Assembly: GCF_021172145.1 (NCBI RefSeq)
Contig: NZ_CP089095.1
Span: forward strand, 1,364,001 to 1,428,000
Direction of reading: 5' to 3'
Length of the DNA: 64,000 nt
DNA from: Flavobacterium cyclinae
Lineage (GTDB): Bacteria; Bacteroidota; Bacteroidia; Flavobacteriales; Flavobacteriaceae
Shown: in pieces, positions 19,046 through 29,700 of the stretch
How the letters are laid out: each line of letters starts with the position of its first letter
How positions within the stretch are numbered: the stretch's first letter is position 1
The notes under the pieces: generated by a model
The model's database searches: none
What the model was told of the DNA's origin: nothing
What the model saw: only the letters and a program-made list of their open reading frames with translations
Program-made: the position numbers and the translations under genes

Positions 19046-22000
19046 ATGAAAATATTTTTCAGAATTGTTTTTGTATTGTATGTGTTTTTTTTGGGTGGGA
19101 CAGAATCTTTTGCTCAAATTACAATTAATAATACATTATACACTCCAACGCAATTGGTTGATGGTGTATTAGTTCCTTCTACAAGTGGAACTATAATCTC
19201 AAATGTTCAATTTAGGGGTGTTTATAATAGTTCAAATCGATATCAAGTTGGTTATTTTTCTACAGCTACTACAACATTAGCCCAATTAGGATTTTCCAAT
19301 GGTATTGTGTTGTCTACTGGAAATACGTCAACAATTCCCCTTGCTTTAGGTTCAAATCCTAGAGCAACTCAAATGGCTACAGCATATACTTCAGGCACGC
19401 CAGGAGAATTGAGACAAACAGGAACGCCAGCACCTCCAATAATTCAAGATTTAGATGTTTTAGCAGGGGCAAGTAATTATTTCAACGGTGCAATTTTAGA
19501 ATTTGATTTTATACCTGTAGAAAATTCGGTTTCATTTAGATATGTTTTCGGATCTGAGGAATATAGTGATAATTCTGGATCAATTAATTATCAATGTTCA
19601 AATTATAATGATAAATTTGGATTTTTAATCAGTGGTCCAGGGATTTCAGGTGGTCAAGGCTTTTCTAATGATGCCAGAAATATTGCTCGATTAGGAAATG
19701 GATCTGAAGTTTCTATCAACTCGGTTAATTCTGGAGTTGTTGGTTCTAGTGGAGGAGCTCCTAGTGCATCAAACTGTTTAGCAGCTAATGCTTCTTGGGT
19801 TCAAAATACACCTACTCCTGAATTTTTAGGTACTATTGATGGAACACAATTAAATGGTAATACAAGAATTCTTACTGCTACTCAAACAGGCTTAACTCCA
19901 GGTCAAACCTACCATATCAAATTAATTATTACTGATGTAGGAGATGCTACCTATGATAGTGTTGTTTATTTAGAAGCGGGAAGTTTTACTACTGAATTTT
20001 CTTGTGATGCAGGTGCTAATCAATCGTTATGTGATGTAACTTCAACTACTTTAGCTGCTGTTTCTCCAGCAACTGGTACATGGAGTGTAATATCTGGTTC
20101 AGGTACATTTGTATCAAATACAGACCCAAATACTATTGTTAACGGACTTGCTCCTGGGGCAAATGTTTTAAGATGGACTGCATCTGATTTATCATGTTTT
20201 TCTGAAGTTACAATAAATGTGAATTTATCTCCTGCAGTTCCTACAATTACAACAACCCCAGCGGATTGTTCATCAGCAGGAGTATCAACAATCACAAATT
20301 ACAACGCATCAAATACCTATACTTTCTCACCAGTTGGACCAACAGTTGGAGCTGGTGGAGTTGTTTCTGGCATGACCGTTGGAACAATTTATACTGTAAC
20401 TGCTTCATTAAGTGGATGTACATCTGCAGCATCAGCTACTTTTAGTATCGACCCACAATTACCTCCAACAACGCCAACTATTTCAACAACAGCACCAACA
20501 TGTTCATCTGCTGGAGTGTCAACAATCACTAATTATAGTGCTTCAAATATTTATACGTTCACACCAGTTGGGCCAACAGTTGGAGCAGGAGGAATTATTT
20601 CAGGAATGACCGTTGGAACAAGTTATACAGTTACAGCTGATAATGGTATTTGTTTGACCCCTCAATCAGCTAGTTTCAGCATTGCGGCACAATTACCGAC
20701 ACCTGCAGTTCCTGCAATTACAACAACCCCAGCGGATTGTTCATCAGCAGGAGTATCAACAATTACAAATTACAATACTTCGAATACTTATACTTTCTCA
20801 CCAGTTGGACCAACAGTTGGAGCTGGAGGAGTTGTTTCAGGTATGACCGTTGGAACAATTTATACTGTAACTGCTTCATTAAGTGGATGTACATCTGCAG
20901 CATCAGCTACTTTTAGTATCGACCCCCAATTACCACCAACAACGCCAACTATTTCAACAACGGCACCAACATGTTCATCTGCTGGAGTATCTACAATCAC
21001 TAATTATAGTGCTTCAAATATTTATACGTTCACACCAGTTGGGCCAACAGTTGGAGCAGGAGGATTAATTTCAGGAATGACCGTTGGAACAAGTTATACA
21101 GTTACAGCTGATAATGGTATTTGTTTGACCCCTCAATCAGCTAGTTTTAGCAATGCGGCACAATTACCGACACCTGCAGTTCCTACAATTACAACAACTC
21201 CAGCGGATTGTTCATCAGCAGGAGTATCAACAATTACAAATTACAATGCTTCGAATACCTATACTTTCTCACCAGTTGGACCAACAGTTGGAGCTGGTGG
21301 AGTTGTTTCAGGTATGACCGTTGGAACAATTTATACTGTAACTGCTTCATTAAGTGGATGTACATCTGCAGCATCAGCTACTTTTAGTATCGACCCCCAA
21401 TTACCACCAACAACGCCAACTATTTCAACAACGGCACCAACATGTTCATCTGCTGGAGTATCTACAATCACTAATTATAGTGCTTCAAATATTTATACGT
21501 TCACACCAGTTGGACCAACAGTTGGAGCAGGAGGAGTTATTTCAGGAATGACCGTTGGAACAAGTTATACAGTTACCGCCGATAATGGTATTTGTTTGAC
21601 ACCTCAATCAGCTAGTTTCAGTATTGCTGCACAATTACCAACACCAGCTGTACCAACGATTACTTCAGTTGCAGCTACTTGTTCTGCATCAGGAAGTTCA
21701 ACAATTTCAAATTACAACGCATCAAATACGTATACATTCTCACCTGTAGGACCAACAGTTGGCGCAGGAGGATTGATTTCAGGAATGACATTTGGAACAA
21801 TTTATACTGTTACTGCTTCATTAGGTGGGTGTATTTCAACAGCATCAGCTAGTTTTAGTAATGCACCACAATTGTCAACACCTGATGAGCCAACGATTAC
21901 TTCATTAGCGGCTACATGTTCATCAGCAGGAAGTTCAACGATTTCAAATTACAATGCATCGAATACATACACATTTTCACCAGTTGGACCAACAGTTGGA

Positions 22001-23536
22001 GCAGGAGGTTTAATTTCTGGAATGACATTTGGAACAAGTTATACAGTAACAGCAACCAATGGAGGATGTACTTCATTAGCATCAGCTAGTTTTAGTAATG
22101 ATGCGCAATTACCAACACCTACAGTTCCTACAATTACAACAACTCCAGCGGATTGTTCATCAGCAGGAAGTTCAACGATATTAAATTATATTGCATCTAA
22201 TACATACACGTTCACACCAGTTGGACCAACAGTTGGAGCAGGAGGATTGATTTCAGGTATGACAGTTGGAACAAGTTATACAGTAACAGCAACCAATGGA
22301 GGATGTACTTCAGCAGCATCAGCTAGTTTTAGTAATGCAGCTCAGTTACCAACACCAGTTGTACCAACGATTACTTCAGTAGCGGCTACATGTTCAGCAG
22401 CTGGAAGTTCAACGATTTCAAATTACAATGCATCGAATACATACACGTTTTCACCAGTTGGACCAACAGTTGGCGCAGGAGGATTGATTTCAGGTATGAC
22501 AGTTGGAACAAGTTATACAGTAACAGCAACCGATGGAGGATGTACTTCAGCAGCATCAGCTAGTTTTAGTAATGAAGCACAATTACCAACACCAGCTGTA
22601 CCAACAATTACTTCAGTAGCAGCAGATTGTTCAGCAGCAGGTAGTTCAACGATTTCAAATTACAATGCATCGAATACCTATACGTTTTCACCAGTTGGAC
22701 CAACAGTTGGCGCAGGAGGATTGATTTCAGGTATGACCGTTGGAACAAGTTATACAGTAACAGCAATTAATGGAGGATGTACTTCAGCAGCATCAGCTAG
22801 TTTTAGTAATGCAGCACAATTACCAACACCAGCTGTACCAACAATTACTTCAGTAGCAGCAGATTGTTCTGCATCAGGAAGTTCAACGATTTCAAATTAC
22901 AATGCATCGAATACATACACGTTCACACCAGTTGGACCAACGGTTGGCGCAGGAGGATTGATTTCAGGTATGACATTTGGAACAAGTTATACAGTAACAG
23001 CAACCAATGGAGGATGTACTTCAGCGGCATCAGCTAGTTTTAGTAATGATGCGCAATTAGAATCACCATCTGTATCAATTACCCATGGTTGTAATGGTTT
23101 AGATTATGAATTAATAGCTTCTGAAACGATTAATGCAACTTATCAATGGTTTGATGGTAATGGAAATTTAATTGGTTCATCACCAATTATAGTTATTGAT
23201 AATTCAGATACTTATGAAGTGCAAGTAACTTTAAACGGATGTATGACAAATGAATATGTAACAATAAACAATTCTTTTTGTTCTATTCCAAAAGGTATCT
23301 CTCCAAATAATGATGGAGATAATGACTCATGGGATCTTTCCAATTTAAATATTCAAAAAGCTCAAATCTTTAATCGTTATGGTGTAGAGGTTTATACAAA
23401 GGATAATTATACAAATGAGTGGGAAGGAAGAACAAATTCAGGAGATGAATTACCAACAGCAACTTATTATTATGTTCTTACATTTTCAAATGGAACTGTG
23501 AAAACTGGATGGGTTTATTTAAATAGAGTAAATTAA
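19046..23536 (+). CDS. Repetitive T9SS type B adhesin with choice-of-anchor L domain
   Basis: 1496-residue surface protein. A signal peptide is followed by a choice-of-anchor L-type domain (about residues 25-320, with FRYVFGSEEYSD and NDKFGFLISGPG), then a short Ig-like segment. Twelve tandem repeats of ~79 residues span residues ~397-1340. Each repeat contains a Cys near its start and another in the GGCTS segment, probably one disulfide per module. The C-terminus (GISPNNDGDNDSWDL... to VYLNRVN) is the gliding-associated type B T9SS sorting domain. PorP/SprF follows 12 bases downstream, the usual partner of type B substrates. The role is probably adhesion or gliding, by analogy with SprB. Confidence 0.88.
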   Translation: MKIFFRIVFVLYVFFLGGTESFAQITINNTLYTPTQLVDGVLVPSTSGTIISNVQFRGVYNSSNRYQVGYFSTATTTLAQLGFSNGIVLSTGNTSTIPLALGSNPRATQMATAYTSGTPGELRQTGTPAPPIIQDLDVLAGASNYFNGAILEFDFIPVENSVSFRYVFGSEEYSDNSGSINYQCSNYNDKFGFLISGPGISGGQGFSNDARNIARLGNGSEVSINSVNSGVVGSSGGAPSASNCLAANASWVQNTPTPEFLGTIDGTQLNGNTRILTATQTGLTPGQTYHIKLIITDVGDATYDSVVYLEAGSFTTEFSCDAGANQSLCDVTSTTLAAVSPATGTWSVISGSGTFVSNTDPNTIVNGLAPGANVLRWTASDLSCFSEVTINVNLSPAVPTITTTPADCSSAGVSTITNYNASNTYTFSPVGPTVGAGGVVSGMTVGTIYTVTASLSGCTSAASATFSIDPQLPPTTPTISTTAPTCSSAGVSTITNYSASNIYTFTPVGPTVGAGGIISGMTVGTSYTVTADNGICLTPQSASFSIAAQLPTPAVPAITTTPADCSSAGVSTITNYNTSNTYTFSPVGPTVGAGGVVSGMTVGTIYTVTASLSGCTSAASATFSIDPQLPPTTPTISTTAPTCSSAGVSTITNYSASNIYTFTPVGPTVGAGGLISGMTVGTSYTVTADNGICLTPQSASFSNAAQLPTPAVPTITTTPADCSSAGVSTITNYNASNTYTFSPVGPTVGAGGVVSGMTVGTIYTVTASLSGCTSAASATFSIDPQLPPTTPTISTTAPTCSSAGVSTITNYSASNIYTFTPVGPTVGAGGVISGMTVGTSYTVTADNGICLTPQSASFSIAAQLPTPAVPTITSVAATCSASGSSTISNYNASNTYTFSPVGPTVGAGGLISGMTFGTIYTVTASLGGCISTASASFSNAPQLSTPDEPTITSLAATCSSAGSSTISNYNASNTYTFSPVGPTVGAGGLISGMTFGTSYTVTATNGGCTSLASASFSNDAQLPTPTVPTITTTPADCSSAGSSTILNYIASNTYTFTPVGPTVGAGGLISGMTVGTSYTVTATNGGCTSAASASFSNAAQLPTPVVPTITSVAATCSAAGSSTISNYNASNTYTFSPVGPTVGAGGLISGMTVGTSYTVTATDGGCTSAASASFSNEAQLPTPAVPTITSVAADCSAAGSSTISNYNASNTYTFSPVGPTVGAGGLISGMTVGTSYTVTAINGGCTSAASASFSNAAQLPTPAVPTITSVAADCSASGSSTISNYNASNTYTFTPVGPTVGAGGLISGMTFGTSYTVTATNGGCTSAASASFSNDAQLESPSVSITHGCNGLDYELIASETINATYQWFDGNGNLIGSSPIIVIDNSDTYEVQVTLNGCMTNEYVTINNSFCSIPKGISPNNDGDNDSWDLSNLNIQKAQIFNRYGVEVYTKDNYTNEWEGRTNSGDELPTATYYYVLTFSNGTVKTGWVYLNRVN
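20234..23068 (+). repeat. Twelve tandem ~237-bp repeats (79-aa modules)
   Basis: In-frame coding repeats; the consensus module contains TYTFSPVGPTVGAGG and SGMTVGTSYTVTA. The first six copies form three copies of a two-module unit of 471 bp (for example GCGGATTGTT at 20261 and 20732). Later copies are closer in sequence to those of the adhesin at 26709. Confidence 0.95.
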
Positions 23537-23548
23537 AAAGCAATAAAG

Positions 23549-24478
23549 ATGAAAGAAAGAATTATTCAGTTTGTTATTTTATTTGTAGGTATAATTGCTT
23601 TTGCACAACAAGATCCACATTATACGCAATACATGTATAATATGAGTGTAATGAATCCTGCGTATGCTGGTAGTAAGGAGAATTTATCTATGGGATTGTT
23701 ATATAGAAAACAATGGGTTGAGATAGAGGATGCTCCAACGACTGGTACGTTTTTTGGGCACACTGCAGTTGGTAAGAATGTTGGATTGGGATTAAGTTTT
23801 ATTTCTGACAAGATAGGTCCGGTAGAGGAGAACAATGTGTATGGGGATTTTTCATATACATTAAATTTAGGAGGAGATCATAAGTTAGCATTTGGATTAA
23901 AAATGGGATTAACCTTTCATAATGTAGGTTTGTATAGCGATATTAATTATACTTTGCCGCAACCAACAGACCCTGCATTTAGTGAAGATATCAGCAATAC
24001 CTATTTTAATTTAGGATCAGGATTTTTCTATTATACCAATAAGTATTATTTAGGATTATCGGTTCCTAATATGTTAAAGTCAAAACATTTAGATATCCAG
24101 CGCACTGGAGATGAGTTAGAGTTTGGATCAGAGGTATCACATTATTTTTTAACAGGGGGATATGTTTTTGATATTAATGAAACCGTAAAGTTCAAGCCAT
24201 TTTTCATGATGAAATCGGCCTTTGGCGCACCAACATCATTAGATTTATCGGCTAACTTTTTATTCAACCAGAAGTTTGAAGTAGGAGGAACTTATCGTTT
24301 AGAAGATAGTTTTGGTGCTATGTTAAATTATGCGGTTACACCATCAATTCGAATAGGCTATGCGTATGATCATATTGTTTCTGATTTAAAGGTAACTACC
24401 CCATCATCACATGAGCTTATCTTGTTATTTGATTTGAACTTCCCAAAGAAAGTATCGAGTTCACCAAGATTCTTCTAA
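23549..24478 (+). CDS. PorP/SprF family type IX secretion membrane protein
   Basis: 309-residue outer-membrane barrel with signal peptide (MKERIIQFVILFVGIIAFAQQ) and the family hallmark QDPHYTQYMYNMSVMNPAYAGS directly after cleavage. PorP/SprF proteins are needed for surface anchoring of T9SS type B substrates such as SprB. It stands between the two type B adhesins of this cluster, so it is the likely partner of one or both. The gene follows the upstream adhesin by 12 bases. Confidence 0.93.
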   Translation: MKERIIQFVILFVGIIAFAQQDPHYTQYMYNMSVMNPAYAGSKENLSMGLLYRKQWVEIEDAPTTGTFFGHTAVGKNVGLGLSFISDKIGPVEENNVYGDFSYTLNLGGDHKLAFGLKMGLTFHNVGLYSDINYTLPQPTDPAFSEDISNTYFNLGSGFFYYTNKYYLGLSVPNMLKSKHLDIQRTGDELEFGSEVSHYFLTGGYVFDINETVKFKPFFMMKSAFGAPTSLDLSANFLFNQKFEVGGTYRLEDSFGAMLNYAVTPSIRIGYAYDHIVSDLKVTTPSSHELILLFDLNFPKKVSSSPRFF

Positions 24479-24498
24479 CCTAAAACACCAAGGACACA

Positions 24499-26364
24499 AT
24501 GAGAAATTTATATATAACATTAAGTTTTGTGATGGCTAGTGGAATTATTAGTGCACAAAACCAATACACAAAGGCAGCCGATAAGTTATTTGATAGATAC
24601 GAGTATGTTGATGCGGCAAAAGAATATTTAAAATTAGCCGAAGGTAATAAAGCAGATAGTTACGTTTACAAGCAATTAGCAGAGAGTTACTATAATGTAT
24701 TTAATACCAAAGAAGCGGTAAAGTGGTACGCAAAAGTAGTGGAGCAAAAGCAAGATGCTGAGACGTATTACAAATATGCTCAAATGCTAAAAGCAGAAGG
24801 GAATTTTAAAGAAGCCGACAAACAAATGCAACAATTTGCACAGTTAGCTCCAAATGATCAAAGAGCAAAAGCATTTAAAAGCAATCCAAACTACCTTCCA
24901 GAGTTACAAGGACAAACTAAGTTGTATGATGTAGCAAAATCAGATGTAAGTAGTGATAAGACTGATTTTGGAGCCGTACTTACAAATGACAACAATGTGT
25001 ATTTTTCAAGTTCAAGAAACACATCAAGAAAAACCAGTGGATGGAACGAAGAGCCTTATTTAGACATCTATAAAGCTACTTATAATGCAAATGGTACTAT
25101 TAGCGATGCTGTAGCAGTGGATAACATCAATACCAAATGGCATGATGGACCAGTGAGTATATCAAGCGATGGAACTACAATGTATTATGGTAGTGAGAGT
25201 TTTAATGAAAAAGAGTTTACAAAAGATAAAGCAAAGAATGCAAAATTTGGTAAAATATATCTTTATAAAGCTACAAAAGAAGGAGATAAGTGGGTAAATG
25301 CAAAACCACTTCCATTTAACAATAAAGAGTATGATGTAAGAAATCCGAGTATAAGTAAAGATGGAAAAACATTATACTTCTCATCAAATATGCCAGGCGG
25401 ATTTGGAGGAGAAGATATTTGGAAAGTATCGGTAAATGGAGATGAATACGGAACACCAGAAAACTTAGGAGCTAAAGTAAACACAGAGGCAAACGAGAGT
25501 TTTCCATTCATTACAGATGACAATATTTTGTTTTTCTCATCAAACGGAAAAACAGGATTTGGAGGATTGGATGTATTTAAGATTGATTTAAATAAAGGTA
25601 CAGAAGCCATGAATGTTGGTGAACCAGTAAATACATCAAAAGACGATTTTGCTTTCACTTACAATACAACAAAGAAAGTAGGATTCTTCTCAAGTAACAG
25701 AGAAGGAGTAGATAACATCTACAAAGCAGATCCAGTTTGTAATGTACAAGCATTGGTAAGAGTAAAAGATGCAAAGACAGGAAATGTTATCGAAGGAGCT
25801 ATGGTGATGTTAGTTGATGAAAAACAAAAAACAATTTCAAATCAAACATCGGCATCAAACGGAGAAACAATTACGGGAGTAATGTGTAACACAGCATACA
25901 GTGCTCAAGTATCTAAATCAGGATATGAAAGTGGTGTGTTTGATGTTAAGAAAGCAGAAAACGAGCAAGTTGTAGTAGAGGCGTTATTGAATCCAATTAT
26001 GCCAGTAATTACAGAAACAGAAGTAATCTTACAACCCATCTATTTTGAGTTTAATAAGAGCAATATTACCGCACAAGGAGCAGAAGAGCTTAACAAATTA
26101 GTTGTGGTTATGAACGAGCATCCAGAGATGGTTATTTTTGCTAAATCGCACACAGATAATAGAGGTAGCGACAGTTACAATATGAAGTTATCTGACAGAA
26201 GAGCAAAAGCAACAGTTCAGTACTTAATAAGCAAAGGAATTTCAAAAGAAAGAATATCAGGACAAGGATTTGGAGAAAGCGAACCTAAAGTAGCTTGCAA
26301 ATCATGTACTGAAGAAGAACACGCACAAAACAGAAGAAGTGAATTCTTAATTGTGAAGAAATAA
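24499..26364 (+). CDS. OmpA family protein with TPR and beta-propeller (PorE-like)
   Basis: 621 residues in the domain order of PorE: signal peptide, TPR helices (~20-130), a WD40/PD40-type propeller (~150-415, repeated SKDGKTLYFSSNMPGGFGGEDIW-like blades), a carboxypeptidase-regulatory-like domain (~425-500, VRVKDAKTGNVIEGAMV) and an OmpA peptidoglycan-binding domain (~510-621, ending HAQNRRSEFLIVKK). It probably anchors the adhesin/PorP module to peptidoglycan. It lies 20 bases after the PorP/SprF gene and is followed by a terminator. Confidence 0.9.
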   Translation: MRNLYITLSFVMASGIISAQNQYTKAADKLFDRYEYVDAAKEYLKLAEGNKADSYVYKQLAESYYNVFNTKEAVKWYAKVVEQKQDAETYYKYAQMLKAEGNFKEADKQMQQFAQLAPNDQRAKAFKSNPNYLPELQGQTKLYDVAKSDVSSDKTDFGAVLTNDNNVYFSSSRNTSRKTSGWNEEPYLDIYKATYNANGTISDAVAVDNINTKWHDGPVSISSDGTTMYYGSESFNEKEFTKDKAKNAKFGKIYLYKATKEGDKWVNAKPLPFNNKEYDVRNPSISKDGKTLYFSSNMPGGFGGEDIWKVSVNGDEYGTPENLGAKVNTEANESFPFITDDNILFFSSNGKTGFGGLDVFKIDLNKGTEAMNVGEPVNTSKDDFAFTYNTTKKVGFFSSNREGVDNIYKADPVCNVQALVRVKDAKTGNVIEGAMVMLVDEKQKTISNQTSASNGETITGVMCNTAYSAQVSKSGYESGVFDVKKAENEQVVVEALLNPIMPVITETEVILQPIYFEFNKSNITAQGAEELNKLVVVMNEHPEMVIFAKSHTDNRGSDSYNMKLSDRRAKATVQYLISKGISKERISGQGFGESEPKVACKSCTEEEHAQNRRSEFLIVKK

Positions 26365-26392
26365 AGATAGTTTATAGTTGATTTTTAGTTTG

Positions 26393-26427
26393 AAAAGGCA
26401 TTACTTATTTTTAAGTAGTGCTTTTTC
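26393..26427 (+). terminator. Terminator of the adhesin-PorP-OmpA operon
   Basis: AAAAGGCATTACTT (26393-26406) pairs with AAGTAGTGCTTTTT (from 26413), with one G-T wobble and a mismatch, followed by a T-rich stretch. It lies 28 bases after the OmpA-family stop. Confidence 0.75.
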
Positions 26428-26708
26428 TTTTTGTTTGAAAATCTGTTGGAATTATAAAAAAATGATAAATTAAATATAGAATATCTGTATATTATTGTTT
26501 TAAAAATCATTTTTGATGAATATAATTTAAAATAATTACTGAAATACATTATATTCTTATAATTTATGTAATAAAATCAATAATTCATGTATTAATATTT
26601 TTAATCTGAGATACAAAAAACAACTATTTTTTGATATTTTTTATCTGTATGGATTTATAAATTTGAAATCAAAATAGATTAAGACTCATCTAAAAACTCA
26701 ATAAATAA
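26428..26708. other. AT-rich intergenic region with a promoter at its right end
   Basis: Together with the terminator this is the 344-base gap between the OmpA-family gene and the large adhesin. It is extremely AT-rich, with no ORF of note; the only signal I can support is the promoter at 26631-26665. Confidence 0.6.
26631..26665 (+). promoter_or_regulatory. Promoter of the 2843-aa adhesin
   Basis: -33 TTG at 26631-26633 and a perfect -7 TAAATTTG at 26658-26665, spaced 24 bases, 43 bases upstream of the ATG. This matches the Bacteroidota housekeeping promoter pattern. Confidence 0.6.
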
Positions 26709-29700
26709 ATGAATTCAATCGCAATAAAAAGAGTAAAGAATATCTTGTATTTAGTTACATTGATGATAGGAATTTCAGGATGGACGCAAAATATATTAAT
26801 CAGTCAAGGAGGTACGGTAAATGTAACGGGTGGTGAAGTTTTTTATGATGCAGGTGGTGCTGCAGGTAACGACGGAAATACGACGTATACAATTACATTA
26901 ATGCCACCAGCAGGTCAAAGTGTATGTGTCGATTTTACATCTTTTAGTTCATACGAGTCTTTAGATATATATGATGGAACTACAGTTTCGGCAACTAATA
27001 TAGGTACTTTAAAAGGGAATTATGGAACAGCATATAATGCAGGTGGAGCGCCATACAATACAGGTCAACCTGCACTTGGAGGGGTTGTTCAAGCTGAATT
27101 AAAACCAGGTATTTTTTGTGCTAATAATGCAACGGGAGCCTTGACATTTAAGTTTACAAATTCTAGTAGTTCTCAATCTACCGGATGGGTAGGGAATGTT
27201 ATAACTTATGCAAAGCCAACATCTGGATGTACCATTTCTATTTCTGCAAATCCATCTACAATTTGTTTGGGTGGTTCCACAACATTAACTGCAACAGGAA
27301 CAATTGGTTCAGCTTTAATAAATAATGATTTTAACTCAAGTTCTTTGGGAGCTGGTTGGAGTGCAACTCCAGGAGGTGTTGCATTTGTTAATGTATTAAG
27401 TTGTCAACCTAATTATGGTTATAATACACAAAATACAGATAATTCAATTTTTGCTTGGATGCAAAATGTTGCAGCACCTAGAGTATTAGAATCAAATTCA
27501 TTTGATGTATCTAATGGAGGAGTGTTGAGTTTTGATTTTAGAGAAGCTTCTGATGATAATGGTGGAAATGGTTGTGAAGCAATGGATGATAAAGAAGGGG
27601 TTTATATTCAATATTCTACAAATAATGGAGTATCATGGGTAAACATGAAATTATTATTTCCAAGTGTTGAAAGTAATTTCCCTTCTGCTGCTAATATTGG
27701 TTGTGGAACTTATGTATATAATTGGAATACCACAACTGTTCCAATCCCAGCAGCAGCAATGACTGCTAATACAAAATTCAGATGGTATCAACACCAATCT
27801 ACATCTGCAACTCAAGATAGTTGGGGTATAGACAATGTAAAAATTATAAAAAATGTTTCTAGTACAATAACAATTACAGATTTATTAACAAATACTGTAG
27901 TTGCAACTTCTACTAATACTTCAGTTAATGTAGCTGTTTCTCCAACTTCATCAAGAACGTATAGAGCAACTATTTCAGATGGAACTTCATCTTGTAGTCA
28001 AGATATACTTGTAACGGTAAACGGAAGTACTGCAACTACAATAGCATATTCGGGTACGCCTTTTTTACCTAATGCTGGCCCAAGTAATGTAACTGTTACT
28101 AACGGACCAGTTTCTGGGACTTATTCAGCTTCTCCAGCTGGTTTAACATTAAACACAACTACCGGCCAGATTACACCTAGTACAAGTACGCCAGGAACTT
28201 ATACTGTTTCAGTTCCTACTTCTTGTGGTACAGCTACAGCTACAGTTGAAATATTATCTTCATCATGTGGAAATTGTGCCACAGCAAGTTGTCCTGTAAT
28301 TTCAATAACTGAAACAACTGCGGCACTTGGTCAAACTAATATTTCTACGGCACTTGGAGTTGCTGGAGATCAATTAGGTAATGCTCCGTTAGTACCTGGA
28401 GAAACAATTACTATTTGTGTTCCTGTAACTGTAGTAGCGGGTTCAACTATTTTAGGATTTAAACAATTAACTTCTTCAAGTCCAGGAGGATGTGGAAATG
28501 TTACAGAAGAAATAATTACATATCAATTAACCAGTACTTCATGTGGAGCTCCAATACTTCCAAATAGAACTAATGCTTCATCTGTTGCTAGTGGATTTAA
28601 TCCAGAATGGGATGGTTTAGCTGCAGGAAATTATGTCCTTTGTTTTACAATGAGTGTTACCAATACTGCATTATGTACTTCGGTTGATATTCAAGGTTTG
28701 GGGTATTACAATGTTGTCCCAGCACCTGTTCCTTGTCAAGATTATCAAATACAAATGTATTCAGATGATTTATTATTAAATCCTATAACAAAAACAGCAT
28801 TTGCATGTTCTGATGCTTCAGTTTTTTTAGGTCCTGATTCATTTTCAACCACTTTTGATTCTGGTTTACCTTACAATTCTGTAAATATTAGTATAACTGC
28901 TAATGTTGGTAATTTAAACAATTTAGTTATTTATAGATATAACTCGGCTAATGTATTAGTAGAAACATTAACTGTTCCTGCTGGAGGTGTTACAAACAAT
29001 TATTTTTTAAGACCAACAGGAGCTTATTATTCGTTAGATAAAACAAATTTAACAAGTGGAAATTATAGTTATACAATTACAGATAACATTTCAGGAGCTG
29101 TATTAGCAACAGGTACCTGGATTATTACTGCAGGTGCTGAATCACTAAAAACAGGTCTATTATTATTTCAAGGAACTGGAAGTTATTCAGGTCCTGGTGT
29201 TTCAAATGGTTTTGATCCAGCTCCAGCAGGTTCTGGAGGTGATGATTATACAGATGATAGAGGAATCGGAGTTTTTAATCCACAATTAGCAGGTGTTGGT
29301 ACTCATACAATTACTTATACTTGGGATAACGGTTTACCTGCACCAAATCATTGTACTTTAACAAGATCAATGGTAGTAACGGTATCTGGACCAAATGCAC
29401 CTACAGTTACAAATGTTTCAATTTGTTCTGGACAAACTGCTACATTGACAGCTTCTGCTGTAACTGGAACTGTTAATTGGTATTCTTCTGCATCTGGAGG
29501 AAGTTCAATATTTACAGGTAATCCATTTACGACACCAGTTTTAACTGCAGGAACTTCTTACTGGGTTTCTCAAACAGTTGGTGGTTGTGAAAGTGCAAGA
29601 ACACAAGTTGATGTATCCATTTCTGCAGGTACTCCAGCAACATATACTACAACTTTAGTTAATTGTGAACCTGGTTCAATTAATTTATCTTCAGTGCTTC

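Noticed and set aside
20412..21551. Gln/His/Leu-rich frames inside the adhesin repeats on the plus strand
   Set aside because: They are out-of-frame shadows of the repeat array and recur with its period.
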